Positions 46,070 through 56,764 of a DNA stretch of 64,000 nt are shown one piece after another (within the stretch, counting starts at the first letter, position 1; every line of letters starts with the position of its first letter). Below the pieces are notes generated by a model. That model did not search any database, was not told the DNA's origin, and worked only from the letters and a program-made list of their open reading frames with translations. This stretch comes from Pisaster brevispinus (taxonomy: Eukaryota > Echinodermata > Asteroidea > Forcipulatida > Asteriidae): positions 7,465,001 to 7,529,000 of the forward strand of contig JAMKCF010000014.1 of assembly GCA_023634235.1 (NCBI GenBank), in the 5' to 3' direction. A program made the position numbers and the translations under genes.

Positions 46070-46100
46070 CATGGAGGTAGAATCTATTTCTACCTCCATG
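46070..46100. repeat. Short perfect hairpin
   Basis: CATGGAGGTAGAA, a five-base loop and TTCTACCTCCATG form a 13-bp perfect stem. It is too short for a microRNA precursor and I see no family. Confidence 0.6.
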
Positions 46101-46539
46101 CTCTCACACAATCAAGAAAACTTTATAAAATCGATGAGCTTCTATAGGGCGATCGTCCACAAATCGAGACGAAGCAAGAGAGAGGAATTCTGGAGAGCAG
46201 CGACGCACCGAACTACACGCAGCCTTCATATTCCTCCGCGTGAATTCAAACGGGTAAATTCAGTTCACGTCATGCCAATACTCATTAAATAAAAAACATT
46301 TAATCAACATTTTAATACATATGGAATCGCAAGATGCGTTGGGTATGGCAAACCAAACGGGAGAGAATAATTGTATAAATAATAGCATTTATAATACGCA
46401 TATGTTTTATTTAGAATTACGTTTATTGCACGTGCTAGATATTGATATATTTAAGAGCTTCGAAATAGTCCGAGTATTTAAAGTTAAAAAAAAACATGTT
46501 CAACTATTATTTTTAATTGAGGAAAATGTTTTACGCGCT

Positions 46540-48069
46540 TTGATAACAAACATATTCTTCAACTTCCGGTTTGAAAAAAAAAACTTAGTTCAAATGAGGT
46601 GATACTGTGTAGCGCTAGGTACGTCCTAGGAGTCCATTGTAATTCCGTGTAGTTGAAAAATCAAATGTGAGGTTCAGGAGTTATGATTATTTCAAATATT
46701 TAATTTGGCCATCTGGTTTGAACCGGAAGTCAAAGTCAAATTGGGTCGCATTCTGTGTGTCATTTCTTAAGTTGATAAATACTTTCCCAATGATGTAAAG
46801 ATTATCGGAAAAAAACGAAATGTGTGCTTAAGAAGTTATACTTTTTTGAAACATTAGTTTTTAACTTCCGGTTTGAACCGGGGGTCAAGGTTAAATGAGG
46901 TCATACTGTGTATTGTTTGTTACGTCTTAGGAGCTCTTTCTGATGACGTATTCTTGATACAAATACAATGAGTCGTTTAGGAGTTATTATTTTTTAAACT
47001 ATTTATTTCATCTTCCGGTTTGAACCGGAAGTCAAGGTCAAATTCTGTGTATTGTTTCGTCACTTTTTACACACCTTCCAAATGATACATAAATTGTAAA
47101 AATCCAATGTGTGGTTCAGAAGTTATGATTTTTTTTAAACATTAACGTTCAACTTCCGGTTTGAACCGGAAATTTGGGTCAAACGGGTCAAATTTTGTTT
47201 AGCTCGTGTTTAATTTGTCAAGACCTTTCTGGCGACGTATGGATTGTAAAAATCCAATGTATGGTTAGGGAGTTATGAAGTTTTCAAATATCACACGGAC
47301 TATCAATATTTGGGTATGCATTATAATATTACGAAACAGCGAGCGACGCCAAAGTAATCGCACATGTAGCTTCACGGTTCTTAGTACAGTACATGTACAT
47401 GTTAAATTTAACTACACGTGTTATGTACACGTGGCCAGCTGTAATAGTGTAACGTTCACAGGTTCGACGTACGTATGTACGTGTAGGCCTATACTATCGT
47501 GCATTGTCATACACCGTGGATCAACAGTCACGTGTGCTTTGACGTCTAGTTTTGAACTGATGCATAGGTTAAATTTAATAATTTTTGGGCAAACGTTTGG
47601 GCAGGATAACTCAGTCAACTATAACCTGATGCAAAATTTAAGTTGAAATATTACGTTGTTTTTGAGATATGAATTTTTGAAATGTTCAACTTCATGTTTT
47701 GTGTAGCGTTTGTTGACCTCTTAATGACCTATTCGATGATGTTTAGATTGTAAAAATCCATCGTGTGGTTCATTTGTAACGAATTTTTAACAATATTAAA
47801 CTTTGATTTAATGTAATTAAATACCATTGACGTCATTATGACATCATCAATTGTGTCGTCTTGATACTGAGGTTAATTGTCTGATGAGTTTCAAAGTTCA
47901 GTTCAATTTCCATCTTGAGTTATGCTGTAGAGAAGAGTTCTACGGAAGAAGAAGATGGAGACGGGGGAAAAAACAACAGCAACAAGAGGTGTTCGTGCAC
48001 GTATAGCACGAACACCTAAAAATAACAGAACAAAACTAGAGGTGTTCGTGCTTGAACTGCACGAACACC
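46540..48069 (-). mobile_element. Divergent Helitron-like relative with the array's architecture (minus orientation)
   Basis: Read on the minus strand the order is: two leader hairpins (48069-48041 and 48017-47987; stem GGTGTTCGTGC/GCACGAACACC, with CTCTTGTTG after the second), a GTCATAATGACGTC palindrome with TGACGTCA at 47828-47835, and then a ~140-150-bp degenerate tandem repeat built around TTCCGGTTTGAACCGGAAGT (sites near 46866, 47013 and 47152). The central array has the same order with different sequences. I could not find a hairpin-CTRR 3' end, so the left border is approximate and the assignment is inference. Confidence 0.5.
46550..47190. repeat. ~145-bp degenerate tandem repeat around CCGGTTTGAACCGG
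   Basis: Sites near 46562, 46722, 46866, 47013 and 47152 carry CTTCCGGTTTGAACCGGAAG or decayed forms, followed by GGTCAAATT. Spacing is 140-160 bp. Confidence 0.75.
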
Positions 48070-49263
48070 AAAAAAAAATAGACATTCAGTAGGTAAGTAT
48101 TCATCCTCTTTCACCCTTGCTGGGTCGTTGGAAAATGAAAAGGAACGCCAGACTGAGTGTCGGCCGATGATAAAAACGTCCCAGGTCCAATAATTTGGGT
48201 TGCATGCTATCAGCAGCAGAGGGCGCATCAGCGTTTGAGCACTTTGTGCAAGTGAACTTCGAACTGTGTGACTTGGTTCCGCTGCGACTGGAACCAACAG
48301 CACTTTAAACCATAACCATTTAGAAATTAGTAAAATTAGTTTTTTCCCGTTAGAACCTTACCCACAAGACAAATCCAGTTGATAAGCTATTCAAATCCTT
48401 GAAGTCGCAGTCTGAAGTTCCAAAGTTCGCAGGCCAATTACAACAACGGTGGGCCCTACTGTTCGCAGTGTACATGCACCACAACCAGTTTCCGATGGGG
48501 TCATTTAGCCTTGGTTGTGGATTGCAAGGTTGTCCTTCCATTGTTGTTCTGTTCCTTTTCTGTTTTGTGAACATTAACCTTTTTTATTGCGAGCCAAGAA
48601 GCGTCACAGTATTTGTTTATTATAAAGTTGGTTGAGTGCACAACGGCTATCACTGATCGTTTTCAGCTAAGCTACGATGGACGTATCATTGGTTGTTCGC
48701 GGCAATGTTCCGTCCCAACTTGACAATTGTCCCAACTTGAGTGTTAAAGTTGGGACGTCCCAACTATAGTTGGGGTCGCTTATACAGTTCAACAGGACAC
48801 CGTGATCGATCATGCGTGGACTACTGTGTGACCCTCGGCACTACACTGCAGACGCACAAGCTGAAGCGATCGGCGTTAATAAACAAGATTCTTTAATTCA
48901 AACCGTCTCGGCTCTGTACAAACTCATGTTGTCAAAACTGATAATGGAGCTAGAGCTGGGCGCGAGCCGGTGCCTAGGACGAGGTTTGGAACGATAGTAT
49001 ATCGCTCGTAATGGACCGCTTACTCGGTGCATACTGTTTTTAAAGGGTTCTGACAGCGGTCTCTTGCTCATGCCGGGTGTTTCAGTCTCAAGTAGGCCTA
49101 CCATTTAGAAAAAAAACCAACATTCTAATTTATCTCAAATATTCTCAAGGGAAAGTGGTCTTAAAAACTTCATACTATGATACTTACTAGTATTATGTTT
49201 TTAGTTTTTTCATCTTTTTAATATTTGTTTTTTTTTCTCTTTCTTCTTCTTCAGAGACTTCTA
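48070..49263. other. No gene recognised
   Basis: Short frames without motifs. GTTGGGACGTCCCAAC, a 16-bp palindrome, lies at about 48749-48764. Confidence 0.4.
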
Positions 49264-49294
49264 AGGTGTTCGTGCAATATGTGCACGAGCACCT
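49264..49294 (+). repeat. Solo leader hairpin of the second Helitron-like family
   Basis: AGGTGTTCGTGCA, loop ATATG-like, then TGCACGAGCACCT: a 13-bp stem with one G-T wobble, followed by CTTGTTATTATT. It matches the leaders at 47987-48069 in opposite orientation. No body follows that I can recognise. Confidence 0.6.
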
Positions 49295-49384
49295 CTTGTT
49301 ATTATTAAATGAAAATTTGTAGTGAAAATGAACCTGTTAATGTTTTATTTGCTTATTTCTTTGGACTGAACAATAATTATCGTA

Positions 49385-49579
49385 TTAATTTTGGTTTTTA
49401 CCATACACCGATGTGTGTTAGCACTGTATACTCAGTACTTTCCCGAGTTCTGTGAAAAAAATCACAGGCATATTACTCGGGTGGGATAATAATATGCCTG
49501 TGATTTTTTTCACAGAACTCGGGAAAGTACTGAGTATACAGTGCTAACACACATCGGTGTAGGGTAAAACCAAAATTAA
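49385..49579. mobile_element. 187-bp palindromic MITE with TTAA target site
   Basis: The element 49389-49575 is almost entirely two ~88-bp arms. It begins TTTTGGTTTTTACCATACAC and ends with the inverted complement (one indel), with a ~13-base centre, CTCGGGTGGGATA. TTAA lies at both borders (49385-49388, 49576-49579), the target duplication of piggyBac- and Kolobok-type transposons. Arms are nearly identical, so it is young or conserved by pairing. Confidence 0.8.
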
Positions 49580-50577
49580 TATTCTTTATCCCCGATGCAA
49601 AATTAACATCTATTAAATAATTATCGTAACGCTACCCTTTAGCTCCCAAAAGAGATTGTGTACCCATTTTAATTAAGCTACAAAAATGTTAATATGTAAA
49701 ACGCATAGTTAAACTTCTCCTCGGCGTTTAATACTGTATTCGTGATAAAATTGTGGTTAATGATCGTGTCATTTCATTGATCATGTCATTTCCTTTGTGT
49801 TTGTTGTTCTTCACATAACCTTTTGTTTTCACTATTTCTTTCATATCTGGTCGAATAAGTTCCTTCGATGAGGAGGTTGATAGCGGCATTATTCCGGTTT
49901 TTCTTCTGACTCGAGACTCCTAAGTTTTTAAACAATGCCGTGGCTCGGCAGCAGGTAATCGTTTTTAAAACAAATCACATGGCTATTTTTTTGCCACAGA
50001 CAGGTAGGGCAAACCCGATCATTGGATCGTATACGCGTATCTTGTGGATTGACTGTATGAGTTTCCCTTTTGGACTCGTTATACTTTGCGTTCATAATTC
50101 ACTGCAAACATTATTCTGTGGGAATTGGCAACTGGATTTTAAAAAGTTTTACGTACAAATAATCTGTAAAACGGAATAGTATTGTAACGGCGCCCGTCAC
50201 TCTGGAAATGAGGGGTCTGTCGCAAGTTACGAAATGCCAACAAGAAGATAATGTTACTACTACAAAATGTTAGGACACAACAAGCCAACTAAAAAAATGA
50301 GTTAATATGGAAAACAAGTCTTCAGGCATTTTACAATTATTAATCACGTTTAGTTAAATGTTCATCACTAAGTCTCACAACTTCATCATTGTAGCTGCCC
50401 AGGGTAAGCATTTTTCTTTTCAGACTACACAACTAAATTTATATTTAAAGCAATAGCACAGCTAGCCAGCAAAAGTGGAAACAGGCAGGTATTTTTTATT
50501 TATTATTTTTTTTAATGGCACTGCATGCACTTTAGACAGTTATAGACTATGGGCCGTGGCTCTGAAATCCTTCTAGA
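49580..50577. other. No gene recognised
   Basis: AT-rich with short frames only. Confidence 0.4.
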
Positions 50578-50700
50578 AAACGATTCTTGTTCTCTCCGGA
50601 GAGGGTTTGCATGAAACTTAGCCCAGTTGTAGATAATATGTGTCTGAGCAAGAATCCAATTGTTCCCACGCTCAAATGTTGCACATTAATGTGTAATTCA
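50578..50700 (-). repeat. Diverged inverted copy of the 225-bp repeat at 53829 and 55097
   Basis: TTCTTGTTCTCTCCGGAG, then TGTTCCCACGCTCAAATG and TTGCACATTA match the reverse complement of the later pair in the same order and spacing. It is a third family member, degraded at the ends. Confidence 0.65.
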
Positions 50701-52574
50701 CGGATAAAATATCACATTTTTGAACATAAGGAAAAACATAAGAAAAACAGCGCGCTCAATTGACCAAAAAAAGAGAGGCTTTCTCCAGCTAGGCACAGTT
50801 TACCCCCCAAAAAATTCAGATTATGATGTGGAAACCTTTATAATTTTAAAGATCATGTATGCTAACAACATTTCTAAAAGTTTGTATGCTTATATCAACT
50901 ATTGGAACACTAATTTTCAACTGTACTTGGTGTTTATGTGGTGGGGAATATGCTATAGGCCAGTTGATCCATTGTGAAATTGTTAAATCTCTAACACACT
51001 ATTTCCAGGCAATTAACAATTCAGGTATAACACATGGAAAGGAATGGGGTACATCACAAGTATAAAACACCTGACTAGGGGAGGGGGTGCAGTCTTGCCA
51101 AATAAATAAGCAAACTATTTCATGTTGATTGTAAAATAACTGGAGTTTTTGATATACTTTTTAACCCACAAAGTATGTAAAAACAGCCCTTAGAAAAAGT
51201 GACAAACCTCAGTATTTCCATCTTTGAATTTATTGACTGTCAATTCAACTTGCATAATCAAAAATATAAATGCTGAATTTAATAAATTATTAGGTTTTGT
51301 ACTTGAATTTTCCTCTCCCTACAAATCATTTTCTGTAGAATATATGTCCTACAAATGTTGTTATCATGTGTTAAAAAACCCCATTCCTTTGTGCATTACA
51401 TTTTGTTTAAATTTCACACCACAGCTCTGTATGAGTTTTAAAACAGTCCCCTGTATGAATAACAAACTCATAACTTACAAAAAGAACCACATAATATAAT
51501 GTCATAATGGTCATGGTTTGTGTGCATAAAGACAAAGGAATGCTCATTTAACAAATGTTAACCTTTTATTTCAACACTTTGAATAATACAAAACGTGTGT
51601 ATCGATTATTAATGAAGTGTGATAAGACAAAGAATTGAAATGTAAATGCAACGTTAATGTCCTTTTCAATATTTTATATGCTCTATAGTAGTTGTAAAAA
51701 AATATAAAAAGTTAAAATAAGTATTTAAAAATAGTGATGTGCTAGGAAAGTTGATTGGTGATGGAGAATGATCTCAGATTAGATTACCAATTTCTAGTCA
51801 GACAGTCTGGGCCCAATTTTACAAAACCTGTAAGTAGCAGAATTGTTGCTTACTGGACCGTTGTCATTTCATTAAAAAAAGCTAACCATAATTATACTGA
51901 AAGGTATGCTTATTTGTTGTAAGCAAATGAGTGATTTTTTTGTTTCTGTTTTGTACTGTGATGCATCCTGGTTCTTTTCAGAACTCCTAAGTTCAGAACA
52001 GACCCCAGTGTTTTGTTACAAGAAACACTTCACCTGGTTACTTCTCATCGCAAACCTTTTAATCTCATTTGAATTACTACTGTTTGTTGACCATAACATT
52101 GCACATGCAACTTTCAATTAATGTGGTTCTGAAAAGAAACTTAGCTTTAAATTGATGGTCCTGTCACATGCACTGCCAATTTAGAGAATTTGCGTAATTA
52201 CATAGTACATGTACAGGTATTAGAACTACTAAAATAAAAAATATCTTGTACATGTAGCCATCAGTATCACCTGCTCCTCCCCCTTGTTTTCCAAAAACAG
52301 ACAAGAGCCCTACAGCTACCATTTTACCCAACCAAACACATACATGTATAAGTTGATTACGTGTATTTTATTTTATTTATTTACTTCAACTTTTTTTTGG
52401 GGGGGGGGTGCAGGGTTGTACACACATTGTTCATGGTTAAATGTGGAATGTGCGATTTGGGCTGTAAAAAGCGTTTGAATACCGAGTTTCATGGCAAATG
52501 ATGCAAACTCTCGGTAAAATATAAGCAGATGATAAGGTTCCCTCTTTCTTCATTGAAGAACTTGACTGGAGCAT
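50701..52574. other. No gene recognised
   Basis: Long AT-rich stretch. A T8-G10 run lies near 52391-52408. Open frames such as 51224-51499 have no motif or splice context. Confidence 0.4.
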
Positions 52575-52636
52575 TCAAATTCTCTTTTCAGCAGGCCCCG
52601 AGTCCTCCTCTCTGATGTGAGAAGATTCACTGAGAT
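52575..52636 (-). CDS. Candidate terminal exon, minus strand
   Basis: A strong acceptor (TTTTTTCCCCATTCAG) precedes ATCTCAGTGAATC on the minus strand. Joined to the exon at 53635-53728 (one base carried over) it reads DLSESSHIREEDSGPAEKRI and stops at TGA. The charged, low-complexity end is typical of cytoplasmic tails. Family unknown. Confidence 0.35.
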
Positions 52637-53103
52637 CTGAATGGGGAAAAAAATACATAACAAAATTAAGTCCCTCTTCAAATAACACTTTTGGCACCAA
52701 TGATTTTTCTAAAATGTAAATAATAATACTTTTTAAACAAAAACAAGCACAACGGTTTTAAAAATACAAAGGTGGGAACCATTTTATGGAAGTCACTACA
52801 AGCAATTTATTTCAAACTTTGAAAATCTTGCAAATATGGACACTCCGACAGAAATGGCTCATTAGTCATATCGCCTGTAGTTACTACTACTAGTTAGTAC
52901 AGAAAATGTACACAATACGAGCCATTACCCTTCGTGCAAAGGCTACTGGGACTGGGAGGAGGGTTTCTGATAACTGCACCTACCCAAGACTTAGTGTAGC
53001 TGATAAACGTAGCTCTTGAGTCTTGGTCATATGCCTTAGACATCAGGGCTACAAAGAGTACTGTGTACAAATATGGGTCTGAATGCCCAACATGTTCTTT
53101 ATA

Positions 53104-53143
53104 CCTATGCCCGTGCAATACGTGCAGGAACACCTCTTGTCTT
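53104..53143 (+). repeat. Decayed leader hairpin of the second Helitron-like family
   Basis: CCCGTGCAATACGTGCAGG and AACACCTCTTGTCTTGG match the 49264 hairpin in the same orientation, with several stem mismatches. Confidence 0.45.
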
Positions 53144-53268
53144 GGTTTTTGTGTGTGTTTCTTTAAAAAAAAAATTTGTGTGACATTTACATTGAAGGAT
53201 GAAGCCAGGGCAAAATTTGTTCTACCCATCATGATGGTGCGATTGTGTACTTCCAGTTGAAACAACAT

Positions 53269-53368
53269 GTTGAACATTAGTTGCAATGATCGTAACCCTC
53301 CATCCTCCCGACGGTCGCAGACCGTTGGGGAGGATGGAGGGTTACGATCATCGTAACTAGTTGAACAT
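53269..53368. mobile_element. 82-bp hairpin MITE, copy 2, perfect 9-bp TSD
   Basis: Element 53278-53359 begins TAGTTGCAATGATCG and closes with the inverted complement. The arms contain TAACCCTCCATCCTCC, and a second stem (CCGACGGTC/GACCGTTGG) extends the hairpin to near its tip. GTTGAACAT flanks both sides (53269-53277, 53360-53368). It belongs with 40862-40931. The two differ in the stem at paired positions (GATAATCG versus GATGATCG) while staying base-paired. Confidence 0.85.
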
Positions 53369-53634
53369 GTGGACCAATTTATTTCGACTCACCGCCCAGC
53401 TCTATAAAACTTTTAAAAATAGAAATGTTGGTAGCGAATACAATAGCTACCGTGGTACAGTTTTGAGCTAGCCACCCAATCTCAGACCAAGTCTAAATAA
53501 TAAGAGCAAGAGACGACTTGTTTTCTAAGTCTGTTGAGTACTCAACCTTAACTAATCATGCAGTCACAAATGTCAAAAATAAATGTTCAATATATTTTAT
53601 AACTTGAAAGTTGAAACAATTCTCTAAGTCTAAC

Positions 53635-53728
53635 CTTCAGCAACATGCACATGTTCCTTATCTCGCTTCTGCCTGGCAAGTACAGCCCGTCTTTGTTTTG
53701 TAGCATCCGTGAAATATTGGTAACCCTT
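53635..53728 (-). CDS. Candidate internal exon, minus strand
   Basis: Bounded by acceptor CCCCCTTTTCATCAG and donor GTTAGAC. Reads KGYQYFTDATKQRRAVLARQ, continuing KRDKEHVHVAE, which is basic and helix-prone. It splices in frame to the exon at 52575-52636. The nearest upstream candidate (56498-56605) does not join in this frame, so an exon is missing between them or they belong to different genes. Family unknown. Confidence 0.4.
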
Positions 53729-53828
53729 CTGATGAAAAGGGGGAAAACCACCATCGTTGCGTAGGTACTAACTAGTTAGTGCAGCGCAAGCTGCACCATC
53801 ACCGCCACTATCTTTGCAAGAAACACAA

Positions 53829-54062
53829 TGGACAACCTACTCGCGCCTGACTCAGTTACCGTATATCGTTGCACAAATTAGGGCGATTTTTGTCGTCAAA
53901 TTACGAAATAATGTGCAACATTTGAGCGTGGGAACAAGCATAAATTGCAATTTGGTAATATTAATATCTTCGTTTTTGAGTGGTTACTGAGTAAACCCTC
54001 TGTTGAAGAGAACAAGACTGTAATGTAAGATACGACCTGACGACTGGACGGCCGACGGTCTA
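53829..54062 (+). repeat. 225-bp direct repeat, left copy
   Basis: From TGGACAACCTACTCG to GACGGCCGACGGTCTA it matches 55097-55313, about 1.27 kb downstream, with a few small indels. The pair flanks about 1.03 kb of DNA without recognisable coding. It could be LTRs of a small non-autonomous element (it starts TG, but ends TA), or a duplication. No primer-binding site recognised. Confidence 0.8.
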
Positions 54063-54857
54063 AAAAGTCTGAAACAAAACCTTGCCACTTAAATGTATAT
54101 ACTCCTTCAATAAAGCTGAATCTTCACGAAATATGGAGAGTAAATTCGAAACGTCTAATTTAGGAACTTTCTTCCTAGACATCACGATAGAAACAGCATG
54201 ATGAGAGGAAGAAAAAGAAATGCTTTGATGCCTCGTAAACAAGGGGTAACAAAGATGACAAACAAACGTGGTTTAATATTCGCTGGTACACTACTACAAG
54301 TTGTATCTTTCTCCGGTTGCTCCAATAAGGGAACCAGCGGTGTAGCAACGAATTTGCGGCTGGACTTTTATTCGCAACTGTATAGACCTTTCTTTTGCAA
54401 CGTCACACAGCCCAAGATTTTGCCAACCCAGGTTGGAAAACTATGGAAAGCCATAAATGCAAAACAAAAACAGATAGCTATAGTTTGTAACAACGTTACA
54501 CAAATATTCAAAAATAGTGTTGAATTTATTGGAAACAAAGCAACCGATCATTGGAGGTATTTTATCTAATTAGAAGTTTGCCAAAAATGTTGAATTTGGT
54601 TGAAACATCTATTAACACGATTGAATGTTTTACTAACATTCGGCGGTCCATGCCAACCAGCGCTGTTTGTTTATCAACAATGGAAAGGTCTATTAATAAG
54701 CGGCTGCAATCCTGATACGCGAGTACATGGAGTAGTGCTAGTAGGGCCGTGTAGACCCTACACGATACGTGCGGTTGAAACTCTCACCCCATATCGGGGC
54801 AGCAATTGTTCTGACATGTTGCCCAAATGACGATCCAGCTGCGTGAAAATTTTGTTT
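54063..54857. other. DNA between the direct repeats; no gene recognised
   Basis: The 123-codon frame at 54198-54569 has no domain. No integrase, protease or reverse-transcriptase motif is seen. Confidence 0.35.
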
Positions 54858-54995
54858 ATGCAGAGCGCATTTTATAGATTTGCACAATATCGAGATTGCG
54901 CAAAATTTTGCTCAATTTCCAGATTCAGTGCCCATTCTGGGAAGGCAGAATGAGCAGCGCAATCTCAAAATTGTGCAAATTCATAAATGCGCTTC
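54858..54995. repeat. ~138-bp palindrome (MITE-like)
   Basis: AGCGCATTTTATAGATTTGC through GAGATTGCGC is matched by its imperfect inverted complement ending in ATAAATGCGCTT. The inner region pairs further (TGCTCAATTTCC against a complementary run ending AATGAGCA). No target duplication recognised. Confidence 0.65.
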
Positions 54996-55096
54996 GCTTC
55001 TACACAATACGTCGCAGCGCGTTCCTTCGTACATCCGCACGCTTCCATAAGACCAATTTTGATTGGTCAATTGCCTGATGAGAGACCAAATTTCAT

Positions 55097-55313
55097 TGGA
55101 CAACCTACTCGTGCCTGACTCAGTTACCGTATATCGTTGCACAAATTAGGGCGATTTTTGTCGTCAAATTACGAAATAATGTGCAACATTTGAGCGTGGG
55201 AACAAGCAAAAATTGCAAGTTAGTATTATTATCTTCGTTTTTGAGTGATTACTGAGTAAACCCTCGTTGAAGAGAACAAGACTGTAAGATACGACTGGAC
55301 GGCCAACGGTCTA
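55097..55313 (+). repeat. 225-bp direct repeat, right copy
   Basis: Partner of 53829-54062. It lacks about 15 bases near the end (the TAATG...CCTGACG segment of the left copy). Confidence 0.8.
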
Positions 55314-56368
55314 TTAGGGGAAGCAAAGCATGGTGAAATATCGCTACAAGGAAGGTAACGACGTAATTTTTCAATTGTTGACCTACTATGAACAAACTGG
55401 ATTATTATGGAAGTCATCCATGGTAAAAATGAAGATAGACCACGCCTATTATAAAGTAGGTTCAAATAGCCCATTGAAGCACCACGTCCGATTTGGCCAA
55501 CTTTGGGTCGGAATGTTGATTTTGTTGTTTTATGTTCTTAATGATTATATTGTTTTAATTCGGACACTTTGAATGTCAAGGTAAGGTGCTACAGAGTGTT
55601 TGATTGATCACATGACCAACTTCTTAGACACATTTTTATTGGAAACCTTACGGTATTTGAGTTGTTTGAGTATCTCAATAATCAGTTTCTATGATGCTGA
55701 AGTTAAAGGTAAATAGAATCGCCACGAGGATGGTAAATATCCGACTGAATATCAGAAATGGTAAACCAAACTATAGTCACAGTGAACAATGTAGGGATTG
55801 TGGCTTCATTAGTAACTATAATAATGTTCTCAGTCCACAAGAATGTTTTATTCCTAGTGCCCAACAGAACTATACTTTGTATAGTTTATACTGGCTTCTT
55901 GCTCGCTGCTTCTTCCGTGACACCTTTGACAACCTGTACCCATATTAGGAGCGCGACATTGCCGCTTAATTTTCAAATGCAAACGAAATTCACCGCTTAA
56001 AGGTCCGTGATTGTAAGCTCAGTATTGATATACAAAACCAGTTCGAATGACTTTTTTGTTCAGGTTGTCAGCTGTAATTACCTTGATGTTACATTGTTTG
56101 AATTACAACTGTGTTGTTAATAACTTCCTCCGGTATAATATTTCTCAACGAGCAAACGAGAGAGAACTTTCCCGACTGGACAAACTGGACACCAAGCAAA
56201 AGCACAGCCCCAGCCATCCGTACCAAAAAGCGACGCATAGATCCCCCGACCCAGAATCCACTACGATCCAAGCTCCGGTTTCGAACATGGTGAAGTGGTG
56301 CTGCAAAATCTAACATTTTAATGTGATCCCTTTGTCACTTTGCCATGTTCTTTTTATGTTGGCCTGAA
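55314..56368. other. No gene recognised
   Basis: The frame at 55758-56000 has two hydrophobic stretches but no start, splice or family support. The frame at 55330-55572 is likewise unassigned. Confidence 0.35.
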
Positions 56369-56473
56369 GGGACATTGTATACCGCAAATTAAGTGCGCAT
56401 ACGAATGCGTTGTCGTGCAATTTTTCGCAAATATATGCACATTCGTATGCGAATAAATATACAATGTCGTGAA
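56369..56473. repeat. ~105-bp imperfect palindrome
   Basis: ACATTGTATA and CGCATACGAATG on the left are matched by CATTCGTATGCG and TATACAATGT on the right. Arms are interrupted by unpaired AT-rich bases. Small MITE-like hairpin; no TSD seen. Confidence 0.6.
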
Positions 56474-56497
56474 TTTGTTGCATACTTGGTCGCATAC

Positions 56498-56605
56498 CTT
56501 TGAGAAAAATTTCTTATGATCTGGGGAGTTTCTTGCATCCAGTCGAGATTCCAGACTTCACAGTCATACACGGAGGGGTCTGACTCTAGTGCCACATACT
56601 CCCGA
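56498..56605 (-). CDS. Candidate internal exon, minus strand
   Basis: On the minus strand, acceptor GTTGGTGATTTAG (weak pyrimidine tract) and a strong donor, CAAAG then GTATGCG, bound 108 bp. The frame reads REYVALESDPSVYDCEVWNL, then DWMQETPQIIRNFSQ. Acidic and aromatic residues give it a protein-like look. Phase is 1 to 2. Family not recognised. It may be an earlier exon of the gene ending at 52575, but the phases do not join directly. Confidence 0.35.
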
Positions 56606-56764
56606 CTAAATCACCAACAAATTTGTCTGCATATTTTGCGATAATTATGTGGTGTCCCTTCGGGGCCACCATACCTCTCTCTGTTAAATTCTCTCTGTAC
56701 CTCATTTTGCGCTCACACCTGTGACCCTCTGATGAAAGGGACAAATGGCTTTTAGGTTGGGCGC

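Noticed and set aside
46070..46100. microRNA precursor
   Set aside because: A 13-bp stem with a 5-base loop is too short for a pre-miRNA.
52894..53286. 130-codon minus-strand frame
   Set aside because: It spans a decayed leader hairpin and part of the MITE border and shows no motif.
54198..54569. 123-codon frame with a hydrophobic start
   Set aside because: It resembles a lipoprotein signal by chance. No homology, and the locus is inside a repeat pair in a eukaryote.
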